64,000 nt of DNA from the NCBI RefSeq assembly GCF_000472545.1, contig NZ_AWZV01000012.1:91225-155224 (forward strand), given 5' to 3'. This stretch comes from Burkholderia sp. WSM2232. GTDB taxonomy: Bacteria > Pseudomonadota > Gammaproteobacteria > Burkholderiales > Burkholderiaceae. Both the position numbers and the translations under genes were made by a program. The notes beneath the pieces are model-generated. The model had not been told where the DNA came from. It did no database searches and was given only the letters and a program-made list of their open reading frames with translations. Shown here piece by piece: positions 45,620-54,121 of the stretch (position 1 is the stretch's first letter; every line of letters begins with the position of its first letter).

Positions 45620-46087
45620 TCAGCCTGGGTTCGTTGACACGCCGCCGCTCGCGCCCGGTCCGCGCCGCAAGGCGGCGAGAACCGGCGGCGGGATCGGCGC
45701 GGGGCGCAACCCCGTGCGCCCTACGCAGCCGACCCGGACCGAGCCGGTAGCAAGCAATGTGCCGCCCCGCCAGGCTTCCTGCGCGAAGTCGACGGACGCT
45801 TTGCCGAGGCGCTCGATGCGGCTCACCACTTTGACAATGTCGTCAAGACGCGCGGGCGCCCGATAGTCGACAGCCGTGCTGCGGACAATGAAGATTGCGC
45901 CCGTTTCATCGGCAAGCCGGTTCTGGTCGATCCCGCAGGCGCGCAGCCATTCGGTGCGCGCCCGTTCAAAAAACTTCAGGTAGTTCGCGTAAAACACGAT
46001 GCCGCCGGCGTCGGTATCTTCGTAATACACGCGGATGTCCCACGTGTGGCCGATTTCCGTGCCGGGCTGGCTTGTCGTCATATTCAT
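45620..46087 (-). CDS. ybgC: Tol-Pal-associated acyl-CoA thioesterase YbgC
   Basis: A 155-residue hot-dog-fold thioesterase. The active-site region VYYEDTDAGGIVFYANYLKF carries the catalytic Asp of the 4-hydroxybenzoyl-CoA thioesterase family; FERARTEWLR follows. First gene of the leftward tol-pal cluster, its usual place. The C-terminal 30 residues (Pro/Ala/Gly-rich) extend past the usual length of about 130-135. ATGs at 46087 and 46081 are both possible. Confidence 0.93.
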   Translation of the reverse strand: MNMTTSQPGTEIGHTWDIRVYYEDTDAGGIVFYANYLKFFERARTEWLRACGIDQNRLADETGAIFIVRSTAVDYRAPARLDDIVKVVSRIERLGKASVDFAQEAWRGGTLLATGSVRVGCVGRTGLRPAPIPPPVLAALRRGPGASGGVSTNPG

Positions 46088-46154
46088 GCGGCGCATTTTA
46101 CCGGAACGCACACCGCGAGGTCTGTTTCAAGATGTGCGCGCGCTTGGGCGGGCT

Positions 46155-46901
46155 TCAGCCGCGATGAACGCTCAAACCGGCGAACGATTGCGCGACCGGC
46201 ATCAGTTCGATCGTGTTGATGTTGACATGGGCTGGACGCGTGGCGATCCAGTAGATCGAGTCGGCGATGTCTTCGGCCGTGAGCGGCTGCACGTTTTCGT
46301 AAACCTTGCCGGCTTTTTCGTCGTCGCCGCGATAGCGCACGTTCGAGAACTCCGTGCCGCCGCACAGCCCTGGTTCGATGTCGGTCACGCGCAGCGCGGT
46401 GCCGGCCAGGTCGGCACGCAGATTCAGGCTGAACTGCCGCACGAAAGCTTTGGTCGCGCCGTAGACGTTGCCGCCGGGGTAGGGCCAGTGCCCGGCCACC
46501 GAGCCGAGGTTGAAGATATGACCGCGGTTGCGCTCCACCATGCCGGGCAACAGCGCATGCGTGACCTGAACAAGGCCGGTGCAGTTCGTTTCGATCATGG
46601 TCTGCCATTCGTCGAGGCTCGCCTTGTGAGCGGGCTCGACGCCGAGCGCGAGGCCGGCATTGTTGACCAGCACGTCGATGGCGGCGAATTCCGCGGGCAA
46701 CGCTGCCGGGACCGCTTCTACGGCCGCGCGGTCCCGCACGTCGAGTTCGTACGGCAAAAGCGCGTCGCCCAGCTCGTCGGCGAGCGCTTGCAGACGGTCT
46801 TTGCGGCGTGCGGTGGCGACGACGCGGTGGCCGCCCTTTACGAAGGCACGAGCGATGGCGGCGCCGAATCCTGCGGACGCCCCGGTGACGAACACGATCA
46901 T
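46155..46901 (-). CDS. Short-chain dehydrogenase/reductase (YdfG-like)
   Basis: A 248-residue classical SDR. The NAD(P)-binding TGASAGFGAAIARAF starts at residue 6, the NNAG motif is in DVLVNNAGLA, the catalytic Ser lies in FNLGSVAGHW and the YxxxK pair in VYGATKAF. It resembles E. coli YdfG, a 3-hydroxy acid (L-allo-threonine/serine) dehydrogenase, but that substrate is inferred. AGGGA lies before the ATG. It is divergent from glyA. Confidence 0.9.
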   Translation of the reverse strand: MIVFVTGASAGFGAAIARAFVKGGHRVVATARRKDRLQALADELGDALLPYELDVRDRAAVEAVPAALPAEFAAIDVLVNNAGLALGVEPAHKASLDEWQTMIETNCTGLVQVTHALLPGMVERNRGHIFNLGSVAGHWPYPGGNVYGATKAFVRQFSLNLRADLAGTALRVTDIEPGLCGGTEFSNVRYRGDDEKAGKVYENVQPLTAEDIADSIYWIATRPAHVNINTIELMPVAQSFAGLSVHRG

Positions 46902-47050
46902 TGCAGTTCCCTGGTCGGTAGGAGAGAAAGGTCCCAAGCCTACTTCCAATGCGGCGCTGCGGCAAGGATGAACGAGTCGCAGAAGCCGCGTCGCGAGGCG
47001 CGCGCAAGCTCCGTGCGGCAGGCCCCCACGGGACGGTTCCGCACTGCCCG

Positions 47051-47082
47051 GGCCGCCGTCCAAAGCCCCTTGGGCGGCGGCC
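47051..47082. other. Strong hairpin upstream of the glyA promoter
   Basis: GGCCGCCGTCCAA and TTGGGCGGCGGCC pair over 13 bp with one G-T wobble and a 6-nt loop, ending 21 bases before the glyA -35. No U-tract. It lies in the 46902-47414 gap. Confidence 0.6.
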
Positions 47083-47103
47083 TGCGCGGCAGCGCAAAGC
47101 CGG

Positions 47104-47132
47104 TTGCCTATTCGATCCTCTTCCAATAAACT
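47104..47132 (+). promoter_or_regulatory. Sigma-70 promoter of glyA
   Basis: TTGCCT (47104-47109), 17-bp spacer, TAAACT (47127-47132). The expected start near 47139 places the riboswitch at the very beginning of the transcript. Confidence 0.65.
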
Positions 47133-47143
47133 AACGCGCTCAT

Positions 47144-47245
47144 CCCTGCGTAACTGGCGATAGAACCGATTCAACCAATCGGATTCAAGGTGGAAGAACC
47201 CACCGTGAAGCGCGGGGTGCCGTTTTGCCGTTCGCCTGGGCAGCC
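47144..47245 (+). ncRNA. ZTP (pfl-motif) riboswitch upstream of glyA
   Basis: P1 pairs CCCTGCG (47144-47150) with CGCGGGG (47211-47217). Inside it are the conserved ACTGGCGA, a P2 hairpin GGTGG-AAGAAC-CCACC and a GTGAAGC segment. Downstream is the P3 domain with CGCCTGGGCA (47233-47242), the pfl hallmark. An additional hairpin CCGATT-CAACC-AATCGG is inserted between ACTGGCGA and P2. ZTP riboswitches sense the purine intermediate ZMP/ZTP that accumulates when 10-formyl-tetrahydrofolate is short, and turn on one-carbon genes such as glyA. The ATG is 170 bases beyond, and no intrinsic terminator is seen in between. Confidence 0.85.
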
Positions 47246-47414
47246 GTGATCCGCGCGCATTTATCTGCGCTGACGGTGGCTGGCCTGCCTCGCGTGTGCG
47301 GCGACTCTCCCCCCGCCACGTCACGGCTGGCCCAGCCGCCAGCAGCGCCGCGTACCCTCTACGCAAGATTCGGCGCAAGATCCGGTCAACCTGAACACAT
47401 TCAACGGAATCCGT

Positions 47415-48662
47415 ATGTTTGACAGAGCCCAAAGCACCATCGCCAACGTCGACCCTGAACTCTGGAAGGTGATCGAGCAGGAAAACCGCCGTCAGGAAGA
47501 GCACATCGAACTGATCGCGTCGGAAAACTACACGAGCCCGGCTGTGATGGCTGCGCAAGGCTCGCAACTCACCAACAAGTACGCCGAAGGGTATCCGGGC
47601 AAGCGCTACTACGGCGGCTGCGAATATGTCGACGTGGCCGAGCAGCTTGCTATCGACCGGGTCAAGCAACTGTTCGGCGCGGACGCGGCCAATGTGCAGC
47701 CGAACTCCGGCTCGCAGGCAAACCAGGGTGTGTTCTTCGCCATGCTCAAGCCGGGCGACACGATCATGGGCATGAGCCTCGCGCACGGCGGCCACCTGAC
47801 TCACGGGTCGCCCGTCAACATGTCGGGCAAGTGGTTCAACGTGGTGAGCTACGGCCTGAACGAAGCCGAAGACATCGACTACGACGCTGCCGAAAAGCTG
47901 GCTCAGGAACACAAGCCGAAGATGATCGTCGCAGGCGCGTCGGCGTTTGCGCTGCGTATCGACTTCGAGCGTCTGTCGAAGATCGCCAAGTCGGTCGGTG
48001 CGTACTTCATGGTCGACATGGCGCACTACGCCGGCCTGATCGCCGCGGGCGTCTATCCGAACCCGGTGCCGCACGCCGACTTCGTCACCACCACCACGCA
48101 CAAGAGCCTGCGCGGCCCGCGCGGCGGCGTGATCCTGATGAAGGCCGAGTTCGAAAAGCAGATCAACTCGGCAATTTTCCCGGGCATTCAGGGCGGCCCG
48201 CTCATGCACGTGATCGCCGGCAAGGCGGTGGCGTTCAAGGAAGCGCTGTCGCCGGAATTCAAGGTCTACCAGCAGCAGGTTGTCGAAAATGCACGCGTGC
48301 TCGCCGAGACGCTCGTCAAGCGTGGTCTGCGCATTGTCTCCGGCCGCACCGAGAGTCATGTGATGCTGGTCGACCTGCGTGCGAAGAAGATCACCGGCAA
48401 GGCCGCCGAGGCCGCGCTGGGCGCAGCGCATATCACGGTCAACAAGAACGCCATTCCGAACGACCCGGAAAAGCCGTTCGTGACGAGCGGTATCCGCCTC
48501 GGCTCGCCGGCCATGACCACGCGCGGCTTTGGCGTCAAGGAAGCGGAGCAGGTGGCCAACCTGATCGCGGACGTGCTGGACAACCCGGAAGACGCCGCCA
48601 CGATCGAACGCGTGCGCGGGCAAGTCGCCGAGCTGACGCAGCGTTTCCCGGTCTACCGCTAA
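47415..48662 (+). CDS. glyA: Serine hydroxymethyltransferase
   Basis: A 415-residue PLP enzyme converting serine and tetrahydrofolate to glycine and methylene-tetrahydrofolate, the main source of one-carbon units. Motifs: [45 protein letters not shown], the PLP-lysine [15 protein letters not shown], and [14 protein letters not shown]. Codon use is strongly biased, suggesting high expression. Regulated by the upstream ZTP riboswitch; nrdR follows after six bases. Confidence 0.98.
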   Translation: MFDRAQSTIANVDPELWKVIEQENRRQEEHIELIASENYTSPAVMAAQGSQLTNKYAEGYPGKRYYGGCEYVDVAEQLAIDRVKQLFGADAANVQPNSGSQANQGVFFAMLKPGDTIMGMSLAHGGHLTHGSPVNMSGKWFNVVSYGLNEAEDIDYDAAEKLAQEHKPKMIVAGASAFALRIDFERLSKIAKSVGAYFMVDMAHYAGLIAAGVYPNPVPHADFVTTTTHKSLRGPRGGVILMKAEFEKQINSAIFPGIQGGPLMHVIAGKAVAFKEALSPEFKVYQQQVVENARVLAETLVKRGLRIVSGRTESHVMLVDLRAKKITGKAAEAALGAAHITVNKNAIPNDPEKPFVTSGIRLGSPAMTTRGFGVKEAEQVANLIADVLDNPEDAATIERVRGQVAELTQRFPVYR

Positions 48663-48668
48663 GCCGCC

Positions 48669-49151
48669 ATGCATTGCCCTTTCTGCCGTCACGCCGATAC
48701 GCAGGTCGTCGACTCGCGTGTCTCGGAAGACGGCGCGACGATTCGCCGGCGCCGCCGCTGCCCGGCCTGCGACAAGCGTTTCACGACGTATGAGCGGGTC
48801 GAGCTGGCGTTGCCGGCTGTCGTCAAGAAAGACGGCAGTCGCACCGAATTCGACCGCCGCAAGATCGTCGCGAGCATGCAACTGGCGCTGCGCAAGCGTC
48901 CGGTTGCAGCGGACGCGATCGACGCGGCCGTCGCCCGCATCGAGTATCAACTGCTCGGCAGCGGCGAGCGTGAAGTGCGCAGCGAGCGCCTCGGCGAACT
49001 CGTCATGAACGAGCTGCGCGCACTCGACACCATCGCTTACGTGCGTTTCGCCTCTGTTTACCGGCGCTTCGAAGACGTCTCCGAATTTGAGGACGTGATC
49101 GAAGAGTTCCGCCGCGCCGCCTCCCCTCCAAAGCCTTCCCGCAAACGCTGA
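48669..49151 (+). CDS. nrdR: Transcriptional repressor NrdR
   Basis: A 160-residue repressor of ribonucleotide reductase operons. The N-terminal zinc ribbon has CPFC and CPAC pairs (residues 3-6 and 31-34) and the arginine-rich TIRRRRRC; the ATP-cone domain (about 49-139) senses ATP/dATP ([28 protein letters not shown]). The six-base gap to glyA implies cotranscription. Confidence 0.97.
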   Translation: MHCPFCRHADTQVVDSRVSEDGATIRRRRRCPACDKRFTTYERVELALPAVVKKDGSRTEFDRRKIVASMQLALRKRPVAADAIDAAVARIEYQLLGSGEREVRSERLGELVMNELRALDTIAYVRFASVYRRFEDVSEFEDVIEEFRRAASPPKPSRKR

Positions 49152-49153
49152 TT

Positions 49154-49177
49154 CGAAGCGTGCCGGCGCGCGCTTCG
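49154..49177 (+). other. Hairpin just after nrdR
   Basis: CGAAGCG/CGCTTCG with a GC-rich loop, three bases after the nrdR stop; no U-tract. Possible Rho-assisted end of glyA-nrdR. Confidence 0.45.
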
Positions 49178-49356
49178 TACATGTCGTTGGTTGCCGCGAG
49201 GCCTGACGTTTCTGCATCTGCCGCTCCCCTTGTGTTTCGTCGCGTGAATTCTTGCGCGGGATAGCGCCTGAACGCCACCTGGCCATTCGGCCGATTGTTG
49301 AGCCGTCCGCGAGCCGCTAGATTGGCTGCATTCTTCGGCAACATTCAGGGGTGCAG

Positions 49357-49917
49357 ATGAAACCACATGCGATCGCTTCGCCGCCGTGCGACGCCTTTAC
49401 GCTTGTCGAAACGCTGGTCGTTGTCGCGCTGCTCGCGGTGATTCTCGTGATGGCGGCGCCGTCGTTCGTTGCATGGCGCGTGCGCGATCAGGTCGACGCC
49501 CGCGCGAAGGCGCTTGTCTCGACGCTCGCGTATGCCCGCAGCGAGGCATTGCGCCGTGGCGCTCGCGTGACCGTCTGCAGAACGGACGCCGCGCGGCACT
49601 GTCTGCCCGCCGGGCAACCGTGCGCCAATGCCATCAGCGACTGGTCGTGCGGCTGGGCTGTGCTCGCCGAGCGCGGCGGCACGTCGACGCTGTTGCGCGC
49701 GCATGGCTCGCTGGCAGCGGTGAGCATCGTCGGGGTTCAGACGAATCTGACGTTCACGCCGCCTGCCGGCCAACTCATCGGCACTTTCCGCAGTTTCGAC
49801 ATTGCGCCGCGAACGCCATCCAGAGCGACTCAGGGCGATAGATGGCGGCGCTGCATTCGTATCGCAGCGGGTGGTCGCACGCGCATCGTGGAAGGCGCAT
49901 GTGGGGCGGCGTCATGA
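49357..49917 (+). CDS. Minor type IV pilin, FimT/FimU (GspH) type
   Basis: A 186-residue prepilin-like protein. The type III signal is FTLVETLVVVALLAVILV, with the E5 position of the mature protein intact, although the residue before the cleaved Phe is Ala (DA/FTLVE) rather than the usual Gly, which is odd. The C-terminal half matches the GspH/FimT pilin domain pattern with paired Cys. Starts at ATG 49357, with GTG 49351 in frame. First of five minor-pilin genes. Confidence 0.82.
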   Translation: MKPHAIASPPCDAFTLVETLVVVALLAVILVMAAPSFVAWRVRDQVDARAKALVSTLAYARSEALRRGARVTVCRTDAARHCLPAGQPCANAISDWSCGWAVLAERGGTSTLLRAHGSLAAVSIVGVQTNLTFTPPAGQLIGTFRSFDIAPRTPSRATQGDRWRRCIRIAAGGRTRIVEGACGAAS

Positions 49918-50000
49918 GCGTGCACATCAAACGGTCCGTGCGGTTTGTGAAGGCGCGGGGAAACCCGCTGCTGCGGCAGCCGCGGCTATGCGGAGAGGAC

Positions 50001-50438
50001 ATGATGCCGGGCGCGCGGACGCATCGCTTTCACGCGAGGCACCGCGGCAGTTCGCTGATCGAAGTGATGCTCGCCGTTGCGGTGATGGCCGCGAGCGCAC
50101 TAGGGCTGATCGCCGGACAACTATGGACGGCGCGCGAGGCACGAGCCATGTCTATGCGCGAACACGCCGCATGGATTGCCGATTTGGTCGTCGAAGCGGT
50201 GTCTGCGTCCGCGTCCAGCGATTCCGCCTTGAACGCGTGGCGCTCGCGCGCCGCGACGCTGTTGCCGCAGGGCGACGCGTCAGTGATGGGTTCTGGAGGC
50301 GTCGCGGTGGCGCGGGTCACGTGGACGGTCTTGCGCAACATGCCGCGCGCCGACGACATGATGGACAAACCCGAGCCCTGTGGCGGAGTGGATGCCCCCG
50401 TGGGCTCGTCATGTGTCGCACTGGCATTCGTCAAATGA
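50001..50438 (+). CDS. Minor type IV pilin PilV-like
   Basis: A 145-residue prepilin with the cleavage region RHRG/SSLIEVMLAVAVMAAS and Glu5. ATG at 50001 is chosen because GGAGAGG precedes it and it gives a short 16-residue prepilin leader; an ATG at 49914 overlapping the previous stop (ATGA) would give a 45-residue leader, long for the family. A Cys pair lies near the C-terminus. The stop overlaps the pilW-like start. Confidence 0.8.
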   Translation: MMPGARTHRFHARHRGSSLIEVMLAVAVMAASALGLIAGQLWTAREARAMSMREHAAWIADLVVEAVSASASSDSALNAWRSRAATLLPQGDASVMGSGGVAVARVTWTVLRNMPRADDMMDKPEPCGGVDAPVGSSCVALAFVK

Positions 50439-51247
50439 TGTTGTCCGTGCCAGAGGGACGCGGCCATACGCTCATTGAGTTTGTGATCGCGGTGTCGCTC
50501 GGACTCGCGGTGACCGCGGGCGTCGTCTCGCTTTATTCGACGCAGCGAACGGCGTTCGACAACGCTAACAATGCATTGCGTATGCGCGACGCGGGCTTGA
50601 CCGCGCTGACCGTGATCGGACAGCAGTTGCAGATGGCGGGCTTCGTGCCGGCCGGCGCCGCGCAATATCGCGCGCCCGCGCCATTGTTCGGTTGTTCGGG
50701 CGGCCATCCCGCAGGCACCGACGACAGCCGTCTGACGTGCGAAACATTGACCGGCAAATCAGACGGCGTCGCGGTGCGATATGTCGGTGACAGCGTGTCG
50801 ACGTGGCCGTCGTCCACCGGACAGACAACGGACTGCCTCGGGCAGGCGGTGACGGGCACTAGCGCGCCGCTTGGCGATCGCGGCGTGCCGGTAGTTAATC
50901 GTTTCTATGCGAAGCCGAGCAGCTCGACCGGCGAGCCCGAGCTTTATTGCGAAGGAAACGGCAAGACGGGCTCCCCGCAGCCACTGGTTGAAGGTGTGGA
51001 ACGCTTGCGGATCAGATACTGGCTCGCGGGCGCGTCGAGCGCAGTGGACGCGTCGGCGGTGACAGCGGAGCAATGGCCGATGGTTGCCGCGGTCGACCTA
51101 TGTGTGCTGGTGCGCGGTGCGCCGCAGGGGCAGCACCCACGCTATACCGACTGCGACGGCGCGCCTGGCGTTGCGACGGATTCGCGGCCGCGGCAGGCGT
51201 TCTGGCGGCGCGTCGCGCTACGCAACTATGCGGAGGGCGTTTCGTGA
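50435..51247 (+). CDS. Minor type IV pilin PilW-like
   Basis: A 270-residue prepilin. The signal EGRG/HTLIEFVIAVSLGLAVT has Gly-1 and Glu5. The large soluble domain with several Cys (LFGCSGGHP, TCETL, DCLGQ, LYCEG) and the segment LVEGVERLRIRYWL is typical of PilW. ATG at 50435 overlaps the previous stop (ATGA). The protein primes pilus assembly with the other minor pilins. Confidence 0.87.
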   Translation: MMLSVPEGRGHTLIEFVIAVSLGLAVTAGVVSLYSTQRTAFDNANNALRMRDAGLTALTVIGQQLQMAGFVPAGAAQYRAPAPLFGCSGGHPAGTDDSRLTCETLTGKSDGVAVRYVGDSVSTWPSSTGQTTDCLGQAVTGTSAPLGDRGVPVVNRFYAKPSSSTGEPELYCEGNGKTGSPQPLVEGVERLRIRYWLAGASSAVDASAVTAEQWPMVAAVDLCVLVRGAPQGQHPRYTDCDGAPGVATDSRPRQAFWRRVALRNYAEGVS

Positions 51248-51366
51248 CCGTGAGACAAAGCAGGACACGGTGCTGCTGGGGCGGCGAGGCTTGTTGGAGC
51301 TATCAATCGCAAGGTGCTGGCGGAGCGGTCGCGTCCGCCGCCCCACACAAACATCAGCACAACCAC

Positions 51367-51882
51367 ATGCCCCACCCATCACCCCATCACCTTCACCAAC
51401 ACGGCGCCGTGCTCCCCATCGTCCTGCTCATTACAGCGATGCTCCTCGCGACCTCGGCCGCGTGGTTCGAGGCATCGCTCGCGGCAGCGCGTAGCGCGAT
51501 CAATGTGCGCGAGTACTTGCAGGCCTTTCACGCCGCCGATTCGGCATTGACGTTATGTACCCGCAACGTCATCGCATCGACGGCCACGGGTGTGATCGCA
51601 GCCCAAGCTGCCGCCCGGGAGCCGACGCAATGGAAACTCGAAGCGGTATTTGAAGGCGCGGCCACGACGCCTGTCCCGCAATGGCCGGGGTCGCTGCGCC
51701 CGCCGCAATGCCTGATAGAAGAGTGGCGCCTCGCGGGCCGACAGGACGCGCGAGCGTATCTGCTCACGGCGCGTGGCTTCGGCAACAACAGGGACTCGCA
51801 GGTGTGGCTGCAGATGCAACTGGTTCTCGACGGCGACAGTGTTGAACGCCACTGGCGGCGCGTCGCTGCAAGGCCTTTTTAG
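51367..51882 (+). CDS. Minor type IV pilus protein PilX-like
   Basis: A 171-residue protein with a His-rich leader followed by HGAVLPIVLLITAMLLATSAAW, the PilX N-terminal signal-helix pattern (no Glu5, as common in PilX/GspK types), then the conserved AFHAADSALTLC. The start is uncertain: ATG 51367 gives a short leader, while GTG 51244 overlaps the previous stop (GTGA) and would add 41 residues. Confidence 0.75.
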   Translation: MPHPSPHHLHQHGAVLPIVLLITAMLLATSAAWFEASLAAARSAINVREYLQAFHAADSALTLCTRNVIASTATGVIAAQAAAREPTQWKLEAVFEGAATTPVPQWPGSLRPPQCLIEEWRLAGRQDARAYLLTARGFGNNRDSQVWLQMQLVLDGDSVERHWRRVAARPF

Positions 51883-51891
51883 GAGGTGGAG

Positions 51892-52323
51892 ATGAGAAGG
51901 CTGTATCTGTGCGGATTCACCTTGCTCGAGCTGGTGATAACGCTCGCCATAGTCGCCGTACTTGCCGTGTTCGCCGTGCCTTCCTATCGTAGCCAGATCG
52001 CGCGAACTCACAGAGTCGACGCGGCATCGGCGCTCATGAGGGCAGCTCAATTCGTCGAGGGCGCGGCAAGCGGCGGCACTGTTGCGCTGCCGCCGGGCTT
52101 CGACCGGGCGCCGCAATCGGGCACGGCTGTGTATCACCTGCGCGTATTGCCCGCCGACGATAGCAACGGCGGCTATTCGATCGAAGCGGCCCCAGACGAC
52201 GCTGGGCCCATGCGAGACGATTCGTGCGGCGTCTTTATTCTCGAGGCGACCGGGCTGCGAAGCAACAGGAACGGGCCGAACGGTTCTGCGCCGCTCGCCG
52301 CTGAATGCTGGGGGACGAGCTAA
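51892..52323 (+). CDS. Type IV pilin PilE-like
   Basis: A 143-residue prepilin with a very short leader MRRLYLCG/FTLLELVITLAIVAVL, classical Gly-1 and Glu5, followed by VFAVPSYRSQIARTHRVDAASALM. The C-terminal Cys pair (DDSCGVF, AECWG) defines the D-loop. A perfect AGGAGGT precedes the ATG. It could be a minor pilin rather than the main fibre subunit; the gene set FimT-PilV-PilW-PilX-PilE matches minor pilin operons. Confidence 0.88.
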   Translation: MRRLYLCGFTLLELVITLAIVAVLAVFAVPSYRSQIARTHRVDAASALMRAAQFVEGAASGGTVALPPGFDRAPQSGTAVYHLRVLPADDSNGGYSIEAAPDDAGPMRDDSCGVFILEATGLRSNRNGPNGSAPLAAECWGTS

Positions 52324-52354
52324 CGCGTGCCGTGATCGACCGCCTGGGGCAACT

Positions 52355-52819
52355 TCAACCCTGATCGGGGGAGTCGACGGTAGCGCGCGAGGCGCCCTTG
52401 ATCTGCTGCCACACGCGATACGCTTCCCACGCGGCGAACGCAAGGCTGCCCCACTTCAGTGCCGGTTTCGCACCGGCTGCGACTGTGGCACGCAGCGGTT
52501 TAGCAAGCACCAGTGAAGCGAGAGAACTGATGAGCGGGTATTGCTTGAGAAGAGCGCCGATCGTCCCAGCGTTCAGAAAGCTGGTTTTCGCGCCGCTGCC
52601 CATACGCAGTCCGCCGAAACCGGGCACGATGAACTTGAGCCAGCTAAAGTGCGTGACGGCCTCGCGCAGTTCCATCGTCGCCTGCGCGAATTCCATGCGT
52701 TCCACGTCCGCGCGCACGAGCAACAGTTCCTTGCGCAGTGCTCGCAGTTGCGGTGCGCTCAGGTCTCTCGCCGGCTGGCGCTTGTTACGGTATGCGGTAT
52801 TCGAGTAGCTTTGGCTCAT
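52355..52819 (-). CDS. DUF3318-like protein
   Basis: A 154-residue protein, probably of the DUF3318 family found in this gene trio in Burkholderia; assignment is from memory of context and not certain. It begins MSQSYSNTAYR and has a helical region (QLRALRKELLLVRADVERME, probable coiled coil) and moderately hydrophobic segments in the C-terminal half (LISSLASLVLAKPLRATVAA). Third member after YqjD-like and YqjE-like genes. Confidence 0.6.
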   Translation of the reverse strand: MSQSYSNTAYRNKRQPARDLSAPQLRALRKELLLVRADVERMEFAQATMELREAVTHFSWLKFIVPGFGGLRMGSGAKTSFLNAGTIGALLKQYPLISSLASLVLAKPLRATVAAGAKPALKWGSLAFAAWEAYRVWQQIKGASRATVDSPDQG

Positions 52820-52957
52820 GGCGTGTGGGGCAGTGAGAGAGCAGGAACAGCGGTACGAACGGCTCGGGAACCCTCGCGACATCGCGACACAGTGTCCGCG
52901 GTCCGCAACGCTTCATGAACGGCGCGGCAACTCGTCGCGCTATGCGTGTTCACCGCG

Positions 52958-53344
52958 TTACGGTCTGCGAAATACGTCGCGGTCTTTCTCGAATTCGGCG
53001 ATGGTGGCTTCGAAAACCATCGGCGCATTGCGCAGGCCGCTGCGCGCCTTGAGCGCGCACGTCAGTCCGGCAATCGCGTAAACGAGCGTGATGCCCGCGA
53101 GCGCCTGCCAACGGTAGGTGTCCCAGAACGCGATGGCGACGAGCGCGGTGAGTGCGATCAGGGCCATGGTGGTCAGCATCATCGCCGCGAGGCCGAGAAA
53201 GAGCACGCCGAGCAGGCGATCCTTTTCTTCGGCAAGCTCAATGCCGATCAGCTCAAGGCGCGTTTGCAGAATGGCCGACACCGAACTGATGATGCGGCGT
53301 AATGGACTATGTTGTTCGCGCTGCGATTGTGTGTCGATCGTCAT
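52958..53344 (-). CDS. YqjE-like phage-holin-family membrane protein
   Basis: A 128-residue membrane protein with two hydrophobic segments (LLGVLFLGLAAMMLTTMALI and ALAGITLVYAIAGLTC) after an amphipathic segment TRLELIGIELAEEKDRL, the YqjE pattern. It is grouped by databases with phage holins, but nothing here suggests prophage. Same strand as DUF883 and DUF3318-like genes, as in the E. coli yqjDEK set. Confidence 0.82.
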   Translation of the reverse strand: MTIDTQSQREQHSPLRRIISSVSAILQTRLELIGIELAEEKDRLLGVLFLGLAAMMLTTMALIALTALVAIAFWDTYRWQALAGITLVYAIAGLTCALKARSGLRNAPMVFEATIAEFEKDRDVFRRP

Positions 53345-53479
53345 GGCTGTGGGCGTTGCGCGGATTGGCCTAAGCGACGCGGAGCAAACGTGCGCGCCGG
53401 GCTAAGCGGACCGGCCGACATGCGCCGGTCAACTCTGTGAGATCGCATGCCGGATCTGACCTTCCGGCAGCGCGCAGTG

Positions 53480-53782
53480 TTACTTGCGGTTGATCAGGAG
53501 ACCCAGCAGCACGCCGGCGCCCGCGGCAATGCCAATGGATGCCCAGGGATGCTCGTGCACGTAGTCGTCGGTCGCGCGAGCAGCCTTCTTGCCTTTTTCG
53601 ACCACCACGACTTGCACGTCGGCAGCTTTTTCCCTGGCTTGCTTCAGGCGGGACAACGCCGTTTCGCGCAGTTCCGAGGCGCGCTCGCCCGTTGCGCTAG
53701 CGGCCTGTTTCAGCAGGTCTTCCGCGTCCGCGAGGACGGTTTTGATATCCGACATCAATCTCTCCTTATTGACTTCCGACAT
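53480..53782 (-). CDS. DUF883 family protein (YqjD/ElaB-like)
   Basis: A 100-residue protein with a long amphipathic helix (about 8-65) and a C-terminal membrane anchor WASIGIAAGAGVLLGLLINRK. E. coli YqjD and ElaB are stationary-phase inner-membrane proteins that bind ribosomes. Two possible ATGs, 53782 (after AAGGGGGAG) and 53755 (after AAGGAGAG), both have good ribosome binding sites; I use the first, which gives MSEVNKERLMSD. Confidence 0.88.
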   Translation of the reverse strand: MSEVNKERLMSDIKTVLADAEDLLKQAASATGERASELRETALSRLKQAREKAADVQVVVVEKGKKAARATDDYVHEHPWASIGIAAGAGVLLGLLINRK

Positions 53783-53919
53783 TGACAGCTCCCCCTTCGT
53801 CTCACGCCACGCGTGAATCGTAACCAAAGAAACGGCGACTGGCGAGCCTGCTGCCCGGTTGCACCAGGCGAACGCACGAACCGTTCCCGGCGAGGCGAAC
53901 TTCTCTAACAGCAATGGCC

Positions 53920-53939
53920 TAACATCGAAGGCGATGTTA
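53920..53939. promoter_or_regulatory. Palindrome in the DUF883/peroxiredoxin intergenic region
   Basis: TAACATCG - AAGG - CGATGTTA, a perfect 8-bp inverted repeat in the 339-base gap between divergent genes. It may be an operator for either. A second hairpin, CGCGGGC-AAAA-GCCCGCG (54073-54090), lies 32 bases before the peroxiredoxin ATG. Confidence 0.45.
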
Positions 53940-54121
53940 ATGCATGATGGAGTTGATCTGTCCCGCAAAGTTTCCACTAAATCGGCGAAAATTACAAAAC
54001 TGCATAAAGTAGTGAGCCGATGTTGGTTCGGCATACACGCTCGCTGCCGTATGCTTTATCGTTGCGGAACCCCGCGGGCAAAAGCCCGCGCCAGTTGTCC
54101 AGATAACCTAAGGAGATGCAC

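Noticed and set aside
46155..49286. A 1043-codon open frame on the minus strand across glyA and nrdR, in frame with the SDR gene
   Set aside because: Its first ~790 codons are antisense to glyA and nrdR, whose strong third-position GC bias keeps the reverse frame open. The encoded peptide is His/Arg/Ala-rich low-complexity; only the last 248 codons (SDR) are supported.
52958..53344. Phage holin (possible prophage remnant)
   Set aside because: The family name covers YqjE; neighbours are YqjD-like and DUF3318-like and no phage genes are nearby.
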